This document shows, piece by piece, positions 32,757 to 42,129 of a DNA stretch of 64,000 nt. Position 1 is the first letter of the stretch; every line of letters begins with the position of its first letter. Below the pieces are notes generated by a model. That model saw nothing but the letters and a program-made list of their open reading frames with translations. It was not told where the DNA came from and made no database searches. The position numbers and the translations under genes were made by a program. This stretch comes from Paenibacillus wulumuqiensis (GTDB lineage: Bacteria; Bacillota; Bacilli; Paenibacillales; Paenibacillaceae), in the NCBI RefSeq assembly GCF_000971965.1, contig NZ_KQ040794.1, positions 360,751-424,750 of the forward strand, given 5' to 3'.

Positions 32757-35189
32757 TCAGGATGGAGCAGGGCGGTATTGGTCTTTGAAAAGTCCGATCT
32801 GTGAATAGGTAGTATTAATGTCTGGGAACACAGACAGTACGGCTGTATTGCGGGTCTTCGGCTGAACAGTAGATGTGACTTTGCTGAATCCCTGCAGATC
32901 GGTCAGCCGGATATCCTTGATTCGCGTATTATGGGCAATCATGACTACCCCTTTTTTGGGACCGGCTATAGATCCGGTCTCGACCAGTATATTATCGAAA
33001 AACCGGGAACCGTTTGGATACTCCGGATTCCAGTCGGGATCCAGTACATCCTGCCAGAGGTTACGTGTATTATATCCATAGGTACTGGCCAGCACCGTAC
33101 CATAGCTTTTCCAGGGTTCCTCAAAAGGATGCTTCTCCAGCAGTGGCTGGGCCTGTTCGCTGTCCGGCGTATAATTGCGCTGAATGCCGCGATCATCAAT
33201 CTGGACCGAAGCGGCATTGATAATCAGATTGCCGTAAGCCTGATTGTAATGGCCCCCGCCAAAGATAAAGGCTTTGGAGACGTTGCTGATCACATTATTA
33301 TAATAGGTATCTCCGCTGTCTCCGTCATCGGCATAGAATCCGTTGGCTCGTGGACTGTCGGCAATATGATTGTAACGCAGTACATTGCCATAGGAGGACC
33401 AGTCTCTCGCTGTATAAAAGGCCCCGGCATCTCCATCGATCAGGGAGACATGATGCACCCGGTTGTATTCAAACAGCAGGTCATTGCTCGATGCATAGCG
33501 GATACCATGCTTGGGCATATGATGCAGTAGATTATGCGTAATCGTCATGCCGATCGATTCGGTAATAATCATGCCTTCCAGATGGATCAGATTGCCGATA
33601 TCGTGAATATGATTGTTTACAATCTGGGTGCGGGAAGGAATCAGATTCATCCGGTCGCCGGAATGACCAACGCTGATACCGAAGCTTCCTGTCTCATAGA
33701 TATCATTGCTTCGCATGACATTGTGATGTCCGTAATAATCGAGAATGCCTCCACCGCCCACATTGCGTACCGTATTGCCTGCCATCGTAATATGATGGGA
33801 GTGTTGGAGCTCGATTCCGTTATTCATGCCACCTTCAATTGTAAGTCCGACCAGCTGGATATAGGAGGCATTATACATTTCGATAATAGGTTCGGAACGG
33901 TCAGCGACGATAATATCCTGATCTGCAATGCTGCCGTTTGGATAGTAGTACAGCTTGCGATCATGAAAATCGAGTGCCCACTCGCCGGGCGTATCAATCT
34001 CATCCAGCAGATTGACCGCCTGCCATTCTTCTTTGCCGGTACCTACCCGGTAGACCTGATCGGTTACCGTAGGCGGAGCTGGCGGTTCGGTGTATACATC
34101 CTGAACGACCGTATCGGCTGCTCCGTATACACTATCGTTTACGCCAGGAGGGCTGTCCCATGGCGCATAGGCATAGGTACTGCTCATGACAGAGGGACCC
34201 GGTGATTCAGGTTCTTCCATGCCAGGGGCTGCCTGACTCCACTTGGAGCCCATACCGCCTTCCGGTACGTCGACCAGCCGGATGGTATTCCGGTTCACAT
34301 CAATCTGCTCTACCTTGCTCATGACCGGATCAAAATCGGTTCGCCAGAAGCCTCGTAAATACAGGTCATGTCCCTGGGCTACCGAAGCGGCCCAGCGGCT
34401 GCTGCGTGCGGTTCCATCTGCATCCAGGTCGTTGGTAGTCACGGCGTCTTTTGGCTGACCGCCAGGTCCATAATAAAAGGATTGGGCATCCGCCGATCCA
34501 TTCATGGTGGCCCAGCCGGGACGTCCACCGCCGACTCCCTGATTGGGATTTGGCCACTGGGAGATGGGCTGTCTGACCCCGTTAACGATGAGATCGGGAA
34601 TTCCCCATTCCTGGATAAAAGTAGTACCTCCGGGAAATCCCTGAATATTGCGGATATCGAGTGCCGTCAGATCAAGCTCCCGCAAATCTCCGGCATAGAC
34701 GTCGGGATGAACACGGGCAGCAGCTTCAGGATTCAGCGGTTTCCAGGCAGCGGGCGGGATGATTTTGGCTGTAGTAACGATGGCCTGCTCCCCCGGATAA
34801 CTGCGATAAATGACGGGACTGCCGGGTGATCCGGAATCCTCTTCCTTCAGATTCAGCGAAGCGGGCAGGGAATAGCGGCCTTCTCGCAGCCAGACGGTAA
34901 TTCCACCCTCGGGACGCTGCCCATACGTATCACGGACAACAGAACGCGCTTTGCCCAGGGTACGGTACGGGCTCTCCAGGGTACCCTTATTCAGGGCATC
35001 ACTCCCTGTTGGAGAGACATAGATGTTCACCGGTGTGACAGGAGAGAGTTCGGACTGAAGTGGACTGGAATCATCCATCCCGGAATAAGGTCCACTATTG
35101 GCAGCGTGGACAGGAACAACTGTAGACAGCAGCAGCAATATGCCGGTTATTATACATAACAGCTGCAGCACATAACGACTGCGATTCAT
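32757..35189 (-). CDS. Secreted parallel beta-helix protein, array member G
   Basis: An 810-residue paralogue and the intact counterpart of pseudogene E. The signal peptide ends near VHA-AN. The N-terminal domain has VNIYVSPTGSDALNKGTLES and GGITVWLREGRYSLPASL. The insert (34050-34235) is Pro-rich with NDSVYGAADT, QDVYTEPPAP and TDQVYRVG. The beta-helix motif is altered to DAGAFYTARDW at D587, followed by YADDGDSGDTYY. It stops after DQYRPAPS and lacks the RAESGGLSNR tail of A, C, D and F. AAGGAG seven bases upstream supports the start. E and G form a distinct subtype. Confidence 0.93.
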   Translation of the reverse strand: MNRSRYVLQLLCIITGILLLLSTVVPVHAANSGPYSGMDDSSPLQSELSPVTPVNIYVSPTGSDALNKGTLESPYRTLGKARSVVRDTYGQRPEGGITVWLREGRYSLPASLNLKEEDSGSPGSPVIYRSYPGEQAIVTTAKIIPPAAWKPLNPEAAARVHPDVYAGDLRELDLTALDIRNIQGFPGGTTFIQEWGIPDLIVNGVRQPISQWPNPNQGVGGGRPGWATMNGSADAQSFYYGPGGQPKDAVTTNDLDADGTARSSRWAASVAQGHDLYLRGFWRTDFDPVMSKVEQIDVNRNTIRLVDVPEGGMGSKWSQAAPGMEEPESPGPSVMSSTYAYAPWDSPPGVNDSVYGAADTVVQDVYTEPPAPPTVTDQVYRVGTGKEEWQAVNLLDEIDTPGEWALDFHDRKLYYYPNGSIADQDIIVADRSEPIIEMYNASYIQLVGLTIEGGMNNGIELQHSHHITMAGNTVRNVGGGGILDYYGHHNVMRSNDIYETGSFGISVGHSGDRMNLIPSRTQIVNNHIHDIGNLIHLEGMIITESIGMTITHNLLHHMPKHGIRYASSNDLLFEYNRVHHVSLIDGDAGAFYTARDWSSYGNVLRYNHIADSPRANGFYADDGDSGDTYYNNVISNVSKAFIFGGGHYNQAYGNLIINAASVQIDDRGIQRNYTPDSEQAQPLLEKHPFEEPWKSYGTVLASTYGYNTRNLWQDVLDPDWNPEYPNGSRFFDNILVETGSIAGPKKGVVMIAHNTRIKDIRLTDLQGFSKVTSTVQPKTRNTAVLSVFPDINTTYSQIGLFKDQYRPAPS

Positions 35190-35625
35190 GATTTCACTCC
35201 TTCTCTTTGGAAAATAGGGAACAGCGGCTCAGAATAAGAGCAGCACAACTACGAAGTGATAAAGTGTTACCTGCATTGATATAATAAAATATAATTGATT
35301 TGAAACAATTTTGGGCAAAATAATCCAAAAATATTATAAATATGATAAAATATAGCACTAAGTCTTTAAAATGAGAGATGATAACTTCCTGTTCTCATAA
35401 TAAAGTTTTATCAAAAAATAGTTGGGAAACTGTACGTTGAAGTGGATTGAAGCGGCGTGACGCCGGGTTATAATGGAGTAATACGGCACATCATTCAACA
35501 AGAGCATAGAGGGATACAGAAGAGAGGCAGCTATTTGGCCCATATAGATCGCACGATAGGATATCCGGTGGAAAAGCAAAAAAGCTGCTGCACCAATAAG
35601 GTACAGCAGCGAGAAAATCGGAGAG
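35190..35625. other. 436-base gap upstream of the array
   Basis: It contains the region upstream of gene G and the M42 peptidase terminator at 35578-35610. On the plus strand TTGAAG (35447-35452) and TATAAT (35469-35474) are 16 bases apart and look like a promoter, but no convincing gene follows. Confidence 0.4.
35578..35610 (-). terminator. Terminator of the M42 peptidase gene
   Basis: An 11-bp stem (35584-35594 with 35600-35610, one G-T pair) followed by six T on the minus strand. Confidence 0.88.
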
Positions 35626-36699
35626 TTAGGCCCGTTCCAGCAGCGTCTGGTATGTGGACGCATTCATTCCTTTGACAAGACGAATCAGCAGTTCCTTGGC
35701 TGCATCATAGTCATCCGTATGAATAATGGAAGAAGAGGTATGAATATATCTTGCACAGATCCCGATGACGGTTGAAGGAACGCCAATTCCACTCAGATGA
35801 ACCGCTCCCGCATCCGTACCACCCTGAGAGACAAAGTACTGTACCGGAATCCGATGGGTACTGGCTGTATCCTGGATATATTCCACCATTCCGCGGTGGG
35901 TGAACATGGTCGGATCGTAGATGCGCAGCAGTGCGCCTTTGCCGATATGACCGAATGCATTGCGATCACCTGTCATGTCATTGGCGGCACTGCAATCCAG
36001 TCCGAAGAAAATATCCGGCTGGATCATTTGTGCCGCTGTACGAGCGCCGCGCAGTCCCAGCTCTTCCTGTACCGTAGCACCGGAATAGACCGTGCCGCCG
36101 AGCTTTTCGCCCTGCAGCGCTTGCAGCAGTTCGATCGCCAGGCCGACGCCATAGCGATTATCCCAGGCTTTGGCCATGATTTTTTTGGGATTTGCCAGCG
36201 GAGTGAACTCACACACCGGCACGATCTGCAGACCGGGGCGGATACCGAGCGATTCAGCTTCCGCCCGGTCATCGGCACCGATATCGATATACATGGTCCG
36301 GATGTCCACCGGTTTATTACGCTGTTCGGGACTGAGCAGATGGGTAGGCGTTGAGCCGACCACACCGGTTACCGGTCCATGATCGGTAATGATGTGCAGC
36401 CGCTGGGCGAGCACGACCTGGCTGAACCAGCCCCCAAGCGGTTGAAACAGCACAAGCCCCTGCTCCGTAACGCCTGTCACCATAAAGCCTACTTCATCAA
36501 AATGCCCGGCTACCATGATCTTCGGGCCATTCTCTTCGCCGCGTAGCACGCCGAACAGACTTCCCAGCCGATCCTGCACAAACTCATTTGTATAGGCAGA
36601 CATTTTCTCCTTGACCAGCTGCCGCAGTTCCCGTTCAAAGCCGGATACGGCCGGGAATTCGGTTAATTGTTTAAACATCTGAAGTGTGTGTTGATCCAT
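35626..36699 (-). CDS. M42 family metallopeptidase (deblocking aminopeptidase type)
   Basis: A 357-residue cytoplasmic di-metal aminopeptidase of the M42/FrvX-YsdC type. Visible active-site pieces are [10 protein letters not shown] (first metal His and catalytic Asp), [10 protein letters not shown] (bridging Asp), [10 protein letters not shown] (catalytic and metal Glu pair), [20 protein letters not shown] and a C-terminal IIHTDDYD. These enzymes trim peptides in large assemblies. A GTG four codons earlier overlaps the ribosome site, so the ATG at 36699 is chosen. It is a single-gene unit with its own terminator. Confidence 0.93.
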   Translation of the reverse strand: MDQHTLQMFKQLTEFPAVSGFERELRQLVKEKMSAYTNEFVQDRLGSLFGVLRGEENGPKIMVAGHFDEVGFMVTGVTEQGLVLFQPLGGWFSQVVLAQRLHIITDHGPVTGVVGSTPTHLLSPEQRNKPVDIRTMYIDIGADDRAEAESLGIRPGLQIVPVCEFTPLANPKKIMAKAWDNRYGVGLAIELLQALQGEKLGGTVYSGATVQEELGLRGARTAAQMIQPDIFFGLDCSAANDMTGDRNAFGHIGKGALLRIYDPTMFTHRGMVEYIQDTASTHRIPVQYFVSQGGTDAGAVHLSGIGVPSTVIGICARYIHTSSSIIHTDDYDAAKELLIRLVKGMNASTYQTLLERA

Positions 36700-36875
36700 T
36701 CCATCGTTCACTCCTTAGCATAATTTGGCTCATACCAGTATGAGGGTACTGTCGAAAAATGTCCAACCATACTCGTGGAGATTTGGGACATGTAACTATA
36801 TTTATTCCATCCAAAAGTGACTACGCCCTATCGTTCATGTACAATATACGTTATAACCATATTTCTGTTATGAAA

Positions 36876-36896
36876 TATTCTTATATAGTAAGAATA
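36876..36896. promoter_or_regulatory. Inverted repeat upstream of the moxR operon
   Basis: TATTCTTA and TAAGAATA form an 8+8 palindrome with a five-base centre, 85 bases before the moxR start. It could be an operator; this is unproven. Confidence 0.35.
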
Positions 36897-36980
36897 AGCC
36901 AGCGGCAGGGCAAAAGGATTGTCGAATTTGCTGACTGGCGACTTTGAATCTATGAACCTGATGTAGGAGGTTTTCAATAT

Positions 36981-37940
36981 ATGCCGGCACGTAAGGAATC
37001 GATGCAAGTCATCGCAGCTGTAAGATCCAACCTGGAATCATGCATACTTGGAAAGTCTTTTGAAATAGAGCTTCTGCTGACTGCTCTGCTCGCAGGCGGA
37101 CATGTCCTGATTGAAGACGTTCCCGGAACAGGCAAGACGCAAATGATCAAAGCGCTCGCAAAATCGATGAGCGGTCAATACCGCCGGATTCAGTGCAATC
37201 CCGATTTACTGCCGAGCGATATTACCGGCGTGTCCATTTTCCACCCGCGGGATGAGCAGTTTTATTTCCGTCCGGGTCCGGTTATGACCAATATTCTGCT
37301 GGCCGACGAGATCAACCGGGCCACGACCAAGACGCAGTCGGCACTACTGGAAGTAATGGAAGAGCGCAATGTGACGGTCGATGGCGAGACTCATCCGCTG
37401 CCGCATCCGTTCATGCTGTGTGCGACCCAGAACCCGATTGATTTTGAAGGAACCTATATGCTGCCGGAAGCGCAGCTGGACCGGTTCATGATGAAGATTA
37501 CGATCGGTTATCCGGATGAGCAGACCGAGAAAAATCTGCTGCTTCAGCAGGGAGTGGCCGGACAGCCGGTTGACCGTCTGGAGCCTGTCACCGATATGCA
37601 GAGCATTGCGGATATCCAGCAGGAGATTCGCGGGGTGCATATGGATGAATCCGTCAGCGACTATCTGGTACGGATTATCCGGGCGACGCGCGAACACCGT
37701 TCGGTACTGCTCGGTGCAAGTCCACGGGCGACGCTGTCCTTTATGATGGCAGTCAAAGCGTACGCCTTTATTCATGAGCGCGATTTTGTGCTGCCGGATG
37801 ATGTGAAGCGTCTGGCGCCTTATATTATCGGTCACCGTATACTTGCCCGTCCGGAAGCACGGATGGAGCGCATGAGCGCAGACCGGATTATGCATCAGAT
37901 TCTGGAGCAGATCCCGGCTCCTGTATCGGTGGGGCCATAA
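36981..37940 (+). CDS. MoxR-family AAA+ ATPase
   Basis: A 319-residue AAA+ ATPase with Walker A VPGTGKTQ, Walker B ILLADEINRA and the MoxR hallmark ATQNPIDFEGTYMLPEAQLDR as sensor region, plus a C-terminal lid domain. MoxR proteins act as chaperone-like partners for DUF58 and transglutaminase-type membrane proteins encoded beside them, as here and in the Bacillus yeaC-yeaD-yebA group. AGGAGG ten bases before the ATG fixes the start. The DUF58 gene follows after four bases. The actual client and process are not known. Confidence 0.93.
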   Translation: MPARKESMQVIAAVRSNLESCILGKSFEIELLLTALLAGGHVLIEDVPGTGKTQMIKALAKSMSGQYRRIQCNPDLLPSDITGVSIFHPRDEQFYFRPGPVMTNILLADEINRATTKTQSALLEVMEERNVTVDGETHPLPHPFMLCATQNPIDFEGTYMLPEAQLDRFMMKITIGYPDEQTEKNLLLQQGVAGQPVDRLEPVTDMQSIADIQQEIRGVHMDESVSDYLVRIIRATREHRSVLLGASPRATLSFMMAVKAYAFIHERDFVLPDDVKRLAPYIIGHRILARPEARMERMSADRIMHQILEQIPAPVSVGP

Positions 37941-37944
37941 TACC

Positions 37945-39201
37945 ATGAGAGCACTATTTTCATATTTGCGGCTGAATCTGCAGCGCCAGCATCAGCCATC
38001 CAAATTATGGCTCGTCGTGCTGGTATGGATCGGCTGCCTGTTGTATATGCTTTTTCAGGGCGGCAAAACGTCGGTCATGTTGTTCTCCATGGTCACACTG
38101 CTGTCCCTTTATCTGATTGGCGGAGGCTTTCGCGGCGTGGGACGTGCGCGGGGCAGCCGTCATTTGTCTATCGGCGGCGATCATAGCGAGATTATCCATG
38201 CGGGCGATCAGGTGCAGGTGCGCCTGAGTGTGACCATTCCGGGCTTCCTGCCGCTGCCGTATGTGATTGTCCGTGAGACGCTGAAGCGTCATAACGGCGA
38301 ATCATGGTCATTTGAGGAGAGTCTGATTCCGAGCATGAGAGGCAAGGGAGAGCTGCTGTTCCAGACGCCGCCGCTGGAGCGCGGGCGTTATCGTTTCTAT
38401 GGAACAGAGTGTATCAGTGAAGATATTTTCGGACTGCTGGAGAATAAGGGCAAGTTCAACGCTCCCGGTGAATTTCTGGTGCTGCCGCGGACAGCTTTTG
38501 TTCCTTACTGGGAAATGGGTTCTCGTCACTCGCGTCTTGGCGGACAGCAGACTTCGCAGCTGATGTCCCGTCCCGAGACTAACCAGATCAACGGAGTGCG
38601 TGACTATGTGTACGGTGACCGTATTTCCCGGATTCACTGGAACGCGACCGCACGTACCGGGATCTGGAAGTCCAAGGAATTTGAACATGAAGCACTGCCC
38701 AAGACCGTCATTGTGCTGGATGGGATGGCCGATCATTATGAATCGGGTACCCAGTTTGAGCTGGCGGTATCGGTCGCTTCGTCCATGCTGGAATACGGCA
38801 TGCGCGAGCGAATGGGTATGGGTTTATTTACAATTGGTGAAGACAATTATTCATTCCTGCCGACGGATCAAGCGGCAGACTGGCACCGGATGCAGGTGCA
38901 TCTGGTAGATATTATGGCGGATGGCCGGGGCGAGCTGCTGGATAAGCTGGAGCGGGATGCACGTCTGTTCCCTGCAGGTTCGCTGTTTGTCCTGATCAGT
39001 CCGCTGCGCGGTGACAAAGCCTGGGAGATTTTCCAGTTTGCACGAATGCGTCAGATGAATCCGGTACAGATCCGGATCGAAGGCAAGGAGCAGGAATCCG
39101 CCGGACAGGAACCTGCCGTTGATCATATCCGGGGTGTGGCCAGCTATGCGCTGAATTCCCTGGATCAGCTGCCGGTGGTTTTAGGAGGGAGAGCCCTATG
39201 A
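37945..39201 (+). CDS. DUF58 domain-containing membrane protein
   Basis: A 418-residue protein with two N-terminal membrane helices (about 22-60), a beta-rich region, and a DUF58 / von Willebrand A-like domain. The DUF58 core signature VRDYVYGDRISRIHWNATAR lies near residues 215-235. It is the middle gene of the moxR-DUF58-transglutaminase operon, and its stop overlaps the next start by four bases (ATGA). The function is unresolved; the domain set suggests assembly or maturation of an envelope complex. Confidence 0.92.
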   Translation: MRALFSYLRLNLQRQHQPSKLWLVVLVWIGCLLYMLFQGGKTSVMLFSMVTLLSLYLIGGGFRGVGRARGSRHLSIGGDHSEIIHAGDQVQVRLSVTIPGFLPLPYVIVRETLKRHNGESWSFEESLIPSMRGKGELLFQTPPLERGRYRFYGTECISEDIFGLLENKGKFNAPGEFLVLPRTAFVPYWEMGSRHSRLGGQQTSQLMSRPETNQINGVRDYVYGDRISRIHWNATARTGIWKSKEFEHEALPKTVIVLDGMADHYESGTQFELAVSVASSMLEYGMRERMGMGLFTIGEDNYSFLPTDQAADWHRMQVHLVDIMADGRGELLDKLERDARLFPAGSLFVLISPLRGDKAWEIFQFARMRQMNPVQIRIEGKEQESAGQEPAVDHIRGVASYALNSLDQLPVVLGGRAL

Positions 39202-41417
39202 TAAAGTGGTGGAGCGGTATTCGCAGCTCCTGGTATTACTCGCTGTGCCTGTTATGGGTGATGATTATTGCCTATCAATGGATTCAATATGCGGCAGACA
39301 TCTGGTATACCGAGACGACATTACTCGTACTCGGAACGATGGCTGCTGTTGCAGTTATAGATATTGTACTGCCGGTCAACGCCTGGTATCGGCTGCTGAT
39401 CAAGCTGGTGGCGGTTATTGTAGTGGTATATTACGCACTAGATTATTATGGTATATATCACTGGCAGCCCGGCGAATCGCCGATGGCGAATCTGGAACTG
39501 TTCATAGAGACGCTTCGTTCCTATGTGTGGTTCGTAATCTCTGCCTGGGTGCTGCTGGAGGTCTCCGCGCGCATCGGTACGTCGCGCCGGGCGATCATCA
39601 TGTTTGTCGGTACGAACATTATCGCGCTGGCCGTTCTTGATTCCTTTACGGCTGCGACATTATGGCAGGAAGTTGCCTGGGTGGTATTTGCCGGAATGGG
39701 CTGGCTCGTGAGCAATCATTTCCGTTATTTTCAGGAGAGATTCCCCAAAGGCTGGAAGCATCTGCGCAAATATCCGCTCAAAATCATGTTTAATATCGCC
39801 GTAATTTTCTCGATTGTACTGCTAGCGGGGATCAATATGCCGGAGATTCAGCCGACACTGAAAGATCCGTATACCGCCTGGAAAAACTGGCGCGGCGAGT
39901 CGGTTATTACCATTAATGGCTCGAGTCCGCTGGATGGACAGGGTGCTTCCTCCGGCTACAGCCGGGAAGACTCCAATCTGGGCGGCGGCTTCAACTTTGA
40001 CTACACGCCGGTAATGACGGTGAGCACTACCAGCCGTAGTTACTGGCGCGGCGAGACCCGTCTGGCCTATTCGGGTACGGGCTGGATTGATCGTTCCGGC
40101 AATGGCTGGCGGGAGCTGGATCCGGTAAAAGCCGGAGACGAGCTGTCGCTGGATGAGAGTTCGGATGAAGACAAGCGCAGCGTCAAGCAGCAGGTAAAAA
40201 TGCTGTCGGACAACAATACGACCTATCCGGTGCTGTTCGGTGCGTATACGATTGCTCGCATCGAAGACGTCAATGGCGGAGATGATACGAGTCAACTGGA
40301 CTGGCGCAGCAACAACGGTGAGGTGCACTGGAGCCAGACCCGGCAGAATCGGCAGTACCCGGAATCCTACTCGCTCGTATCGAGAGTACCTGTCGTACCG
40401 GTAGCCGATCTGGAAAAGGAAACCTACAACCAGCTGTATGCCGGCAAATCGCTGGAGCCGTATCTGCAGGTGCCGTCGGATTTCCCCAAACGGGTCAAAG
40501 ATCTGGCAAAGGAAGTAACTGCTTCGGCAGAGACGCCTTACCGCAAAATCGAACTGCTGCAGCAGTATTTGCAAAATAATTATGCCTATACGAACAACCC
40601 GGATCTTTCCCGCCAAAAAAGCAGCGACTTTGTCGACAGCTTTTTGTTTGAGATCAAGGAAGGGTACTGCGATTATTATTCCACTGCCATGGTCATGATG
40701 GCCCGCTCGCTGGATATTCCGGCACGCTGGGTCAAAGGTTATGCGCCCGGTCAGGCGTCCGGCTATGTCACCAATGACTATTTCCCTGACGGTGCAACCG
40801 AATATACGGTGACCAATGCGGATGCCCATTCCTGGGCAGAGATTTATTTTGCCGGGTATGGATGGATTCCGGTGGAAGCAACGCCGGGCTTTGATATGCC
40901 GCTGTTGACCGAGAGTGTACAGACACCTGCGGCGACGCCGGATACACCGGAGCAGGAAGAAACTGCACCGCAGCCGGAAGCGGAAGATACCAAGGCTCCT
41001 GTGCAGGCTTCGGATCGTGCCGTATCGCCAGCTGTCGTCTGGACAGCGGCAGTGCTGGTCGCTGCATGGACCGGATTCATGCTGTATCGTTACCGTCGCC
41101 AGCTCAAAGCAGCCTATACGCGTATTCGCTACGGAGAACCGATGACACCACAACAGAAAATCATGGCGGAATCCAAACGCTGGCTGAGCTGGATGAAGCG
41201 GCATGGCATGGATCGTCAATCTCATGAGACCCTGCGGGAATCGGTAAGCCGCTGGCGGGAGATGCGTCCCGAACTGAGCGGAGTGCTGGACCCGCTGCTG
41301 GCCCTGTTTGAACGGGCCAAGTACAGTCCCGAGGTGGTTACCGAGGATGAATGGGTATCGATGAAGCAGCATTTGCAGGATTTACGAAAGTTATGGCGCA
41401 AATCTGCCGCAAAGTAG
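39198..41417 (+). CDS. Membrane transglutaminase-like protein (TgpA/YebA type)
   Basis: The 739 residues start with several membrane helices (about 12-210), followed by an extracytoplasmic region. A transglutaminase-like domain (about 445-570) has the catalytic Cys in EGYCDYYSTAM, His in NADAHSWAEIYF and Asp/Glu in the following VEATPGF segment. A Pro/Glu-rich linker, a further membrane helix (about 612-632) and a DUF4129-like cytoplasmic tail complete it. It may crosslink or cleave amide bonds in envelope proteins. It closes the three-gene operon; a terminator follows at 41519. Confidence 0.92.
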   Translation: MIKWWSGIRSSWYYSLCLLWVMIIAYQWIQYAADIWYTETTLLVLGTMAAVAVIDIVLPVNAWYRLLIKLVAVIVVVYYALDYYGIYHWQPGESPMANLELFIETLRSYVWFVISAWVLLEVSARIGTSRRAIIMFVGTNIIALAVLDSFTAATLWQEVAWVVFAGMGWLVSNHFRYFQERFPKGWKHLRKYPLKIMFNIAVIFSIVLLAGINMPEIQPTLKDPYTAWKNWRGESVITINGSSPLDGQGASSGYSREDSNLGGGFNFDYTPVMTVSTTSRSYWRGETRLAYSGTGWIDRSGNGWRELDPVKAGDELSLDESSDEDKRSVKQQVKMLSDNNTTYPVLFGAYTIARIEDVNGGDDTSQLDWRSNNGEVHWSQTRQNRQYPESYSLVSRVPVVPVADLEKETYNQLYAGKSLEPYLQVPSDFPKRVKDLAKEVTASAETPYRKIELLQQYLQNNYAYTNNPDLSRQKSSDFVDSFLFEIKEGYCDYYSTAMVMMARSLDIPARWVKGYAPGQASGYVTNDYFPDGATEYTVTNADAHSWAEIYFAGYGWIPVEATPGFDMPLLTESVQTPAATPDTPEQEETAPQPEAEDTKAPVQASDRAVSPAVVWTAAVLVAAWTGFMLYRYRRQLKAAYTRIRYGEPMTPQQKIMAESKRWLSWMKRHGMDRQSHETLRESVSRWREMRPELSGVLDPLLALFERAKYSPEVVTEDEWVSMKQHLQDLRKLWRKSAAK

Positions 41418-41518
41418 TATAATGGATAAAGTGCGTATCGGCCGGTCTCGATGGAGCACCGGTCGATATCGTGTGAGCCAGAGTATCCCGATCAAAAAAA
41501 TACCATGAAGTTCAAAAT

Positions 41519-41543
41519 AACGCCGCATAGCGGCGTTTCTTTT
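41519..41543 (+). terminator. Terminator of the moxR-DUF58-transglutaminase operon
   Basis: An 8-bp stem (41519-41526 with 41530-41537) with loop ATA, followed by TCTTTTTG. Confidence 0.85.
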
Positions 41544-41601
41544 TGTCAGAGTGGTTAAATTTATGATATAGTTTGTCGTATGAAATCGAGGTGAATAAAG
41601 C

Positions 41602-42129
41602 TTGTTTGAATTACTCATTCCTAAATTACGTGTAAATACAGTATTTGATATTGATCTGGAAAAGCTGTACGCCCAGGGCTATCGGGGGATCATTACGGAC
41701 CTTGACAATACCCTGGTCGGTGCCAAATCACCTACGGCTACGCCTGAACTGATAGAATGGTTCGCCAAAGTAAAAAAGTACGGATTTGAACTGATTATTG
41801 TATCCAATAACAAAATGGACAGGGTCTCCCTGTTTGCCACTCCGCTGGATATTAAGTTCGTGCATGCAGCACGTAAGCCGTCCAATGCCCCTTTCCGGAA
41901 GGCGATGAAATTGATGAACTGCCGCGATGATCAGACGATCGTTGTGGGGGATCAGCTGTTGACGGACGTGTATGGAGGGAATCGTCTGGGCTTATTCACA
42001 GTTCTGGTGCTGCCAATCGCTCTCAATGAAGAGGGCTGGCGAACCCGGTTTAATCGTCAGGTGGAACGGCTGGCAAGAACAAGACTTCGCAAAAAAGGCT
42101 TATGGGCTGAGGAGGAACGCAATAAATGA
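41602..42129 (+). CDS. yqeG: YqeG family HAD IIIA-type phosphatase
   Basis: A 175-residue HAD-superfamily phosphatase with the nucleophile motif ITDLDNTLVG (DxDxT), a Ser/Asn in VSNNK and the acidic GDQLLTD motif. Relatives dephosphorylate small phosphate esters such as phosphatidylglycerophosphate or sugars; the substrate here is open. The start is a TTG, supported by GAGGTG eight bases upstream and by the family N-terminus (FELLIPKLRVNTVFDI). It opens the conserved Bacillales operon and overlaps yqeH by four bases. Confidence 0.93.
   Translation: MFELLIPKLRVNTVFDIDLEKLYAQGYRGIITDLDNTLVGAKSPTATPELIEWFAKVKKYGFELIIVSNNKMDRVSLFATPLDIKFVHAARKPSNAPFRKAMKLMNCRDDQTIVVGDQLLTDVYGGNRLGLFTVLVLPIALNEEGWRTRFNRQVERLARTRLRKKGLWAEEERNK

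Noticed and set aside
16810..35189. The possibility that the array was spread by an insertion sequence or is a CRISPR-like repeat
   Set aside because: I see no transposase, no terminal inverted repeats around the copies, and the units are whole genes rather than short repeats.
35457..35675. A 72-codon plus-strand frame after a promoter-like TTGAAG/TATAAT pair
   Set aside because: It overlaps the M42 terminator and the end of the M42 gene in antisense and has no ribosome site.
39822..41372. A 516-codon frame opposite the transglutaminase gene
   Set aside because: It is antisense to a well-supported gene, has odd composition (Arg/His/Gln-rich) and no ribosome site.
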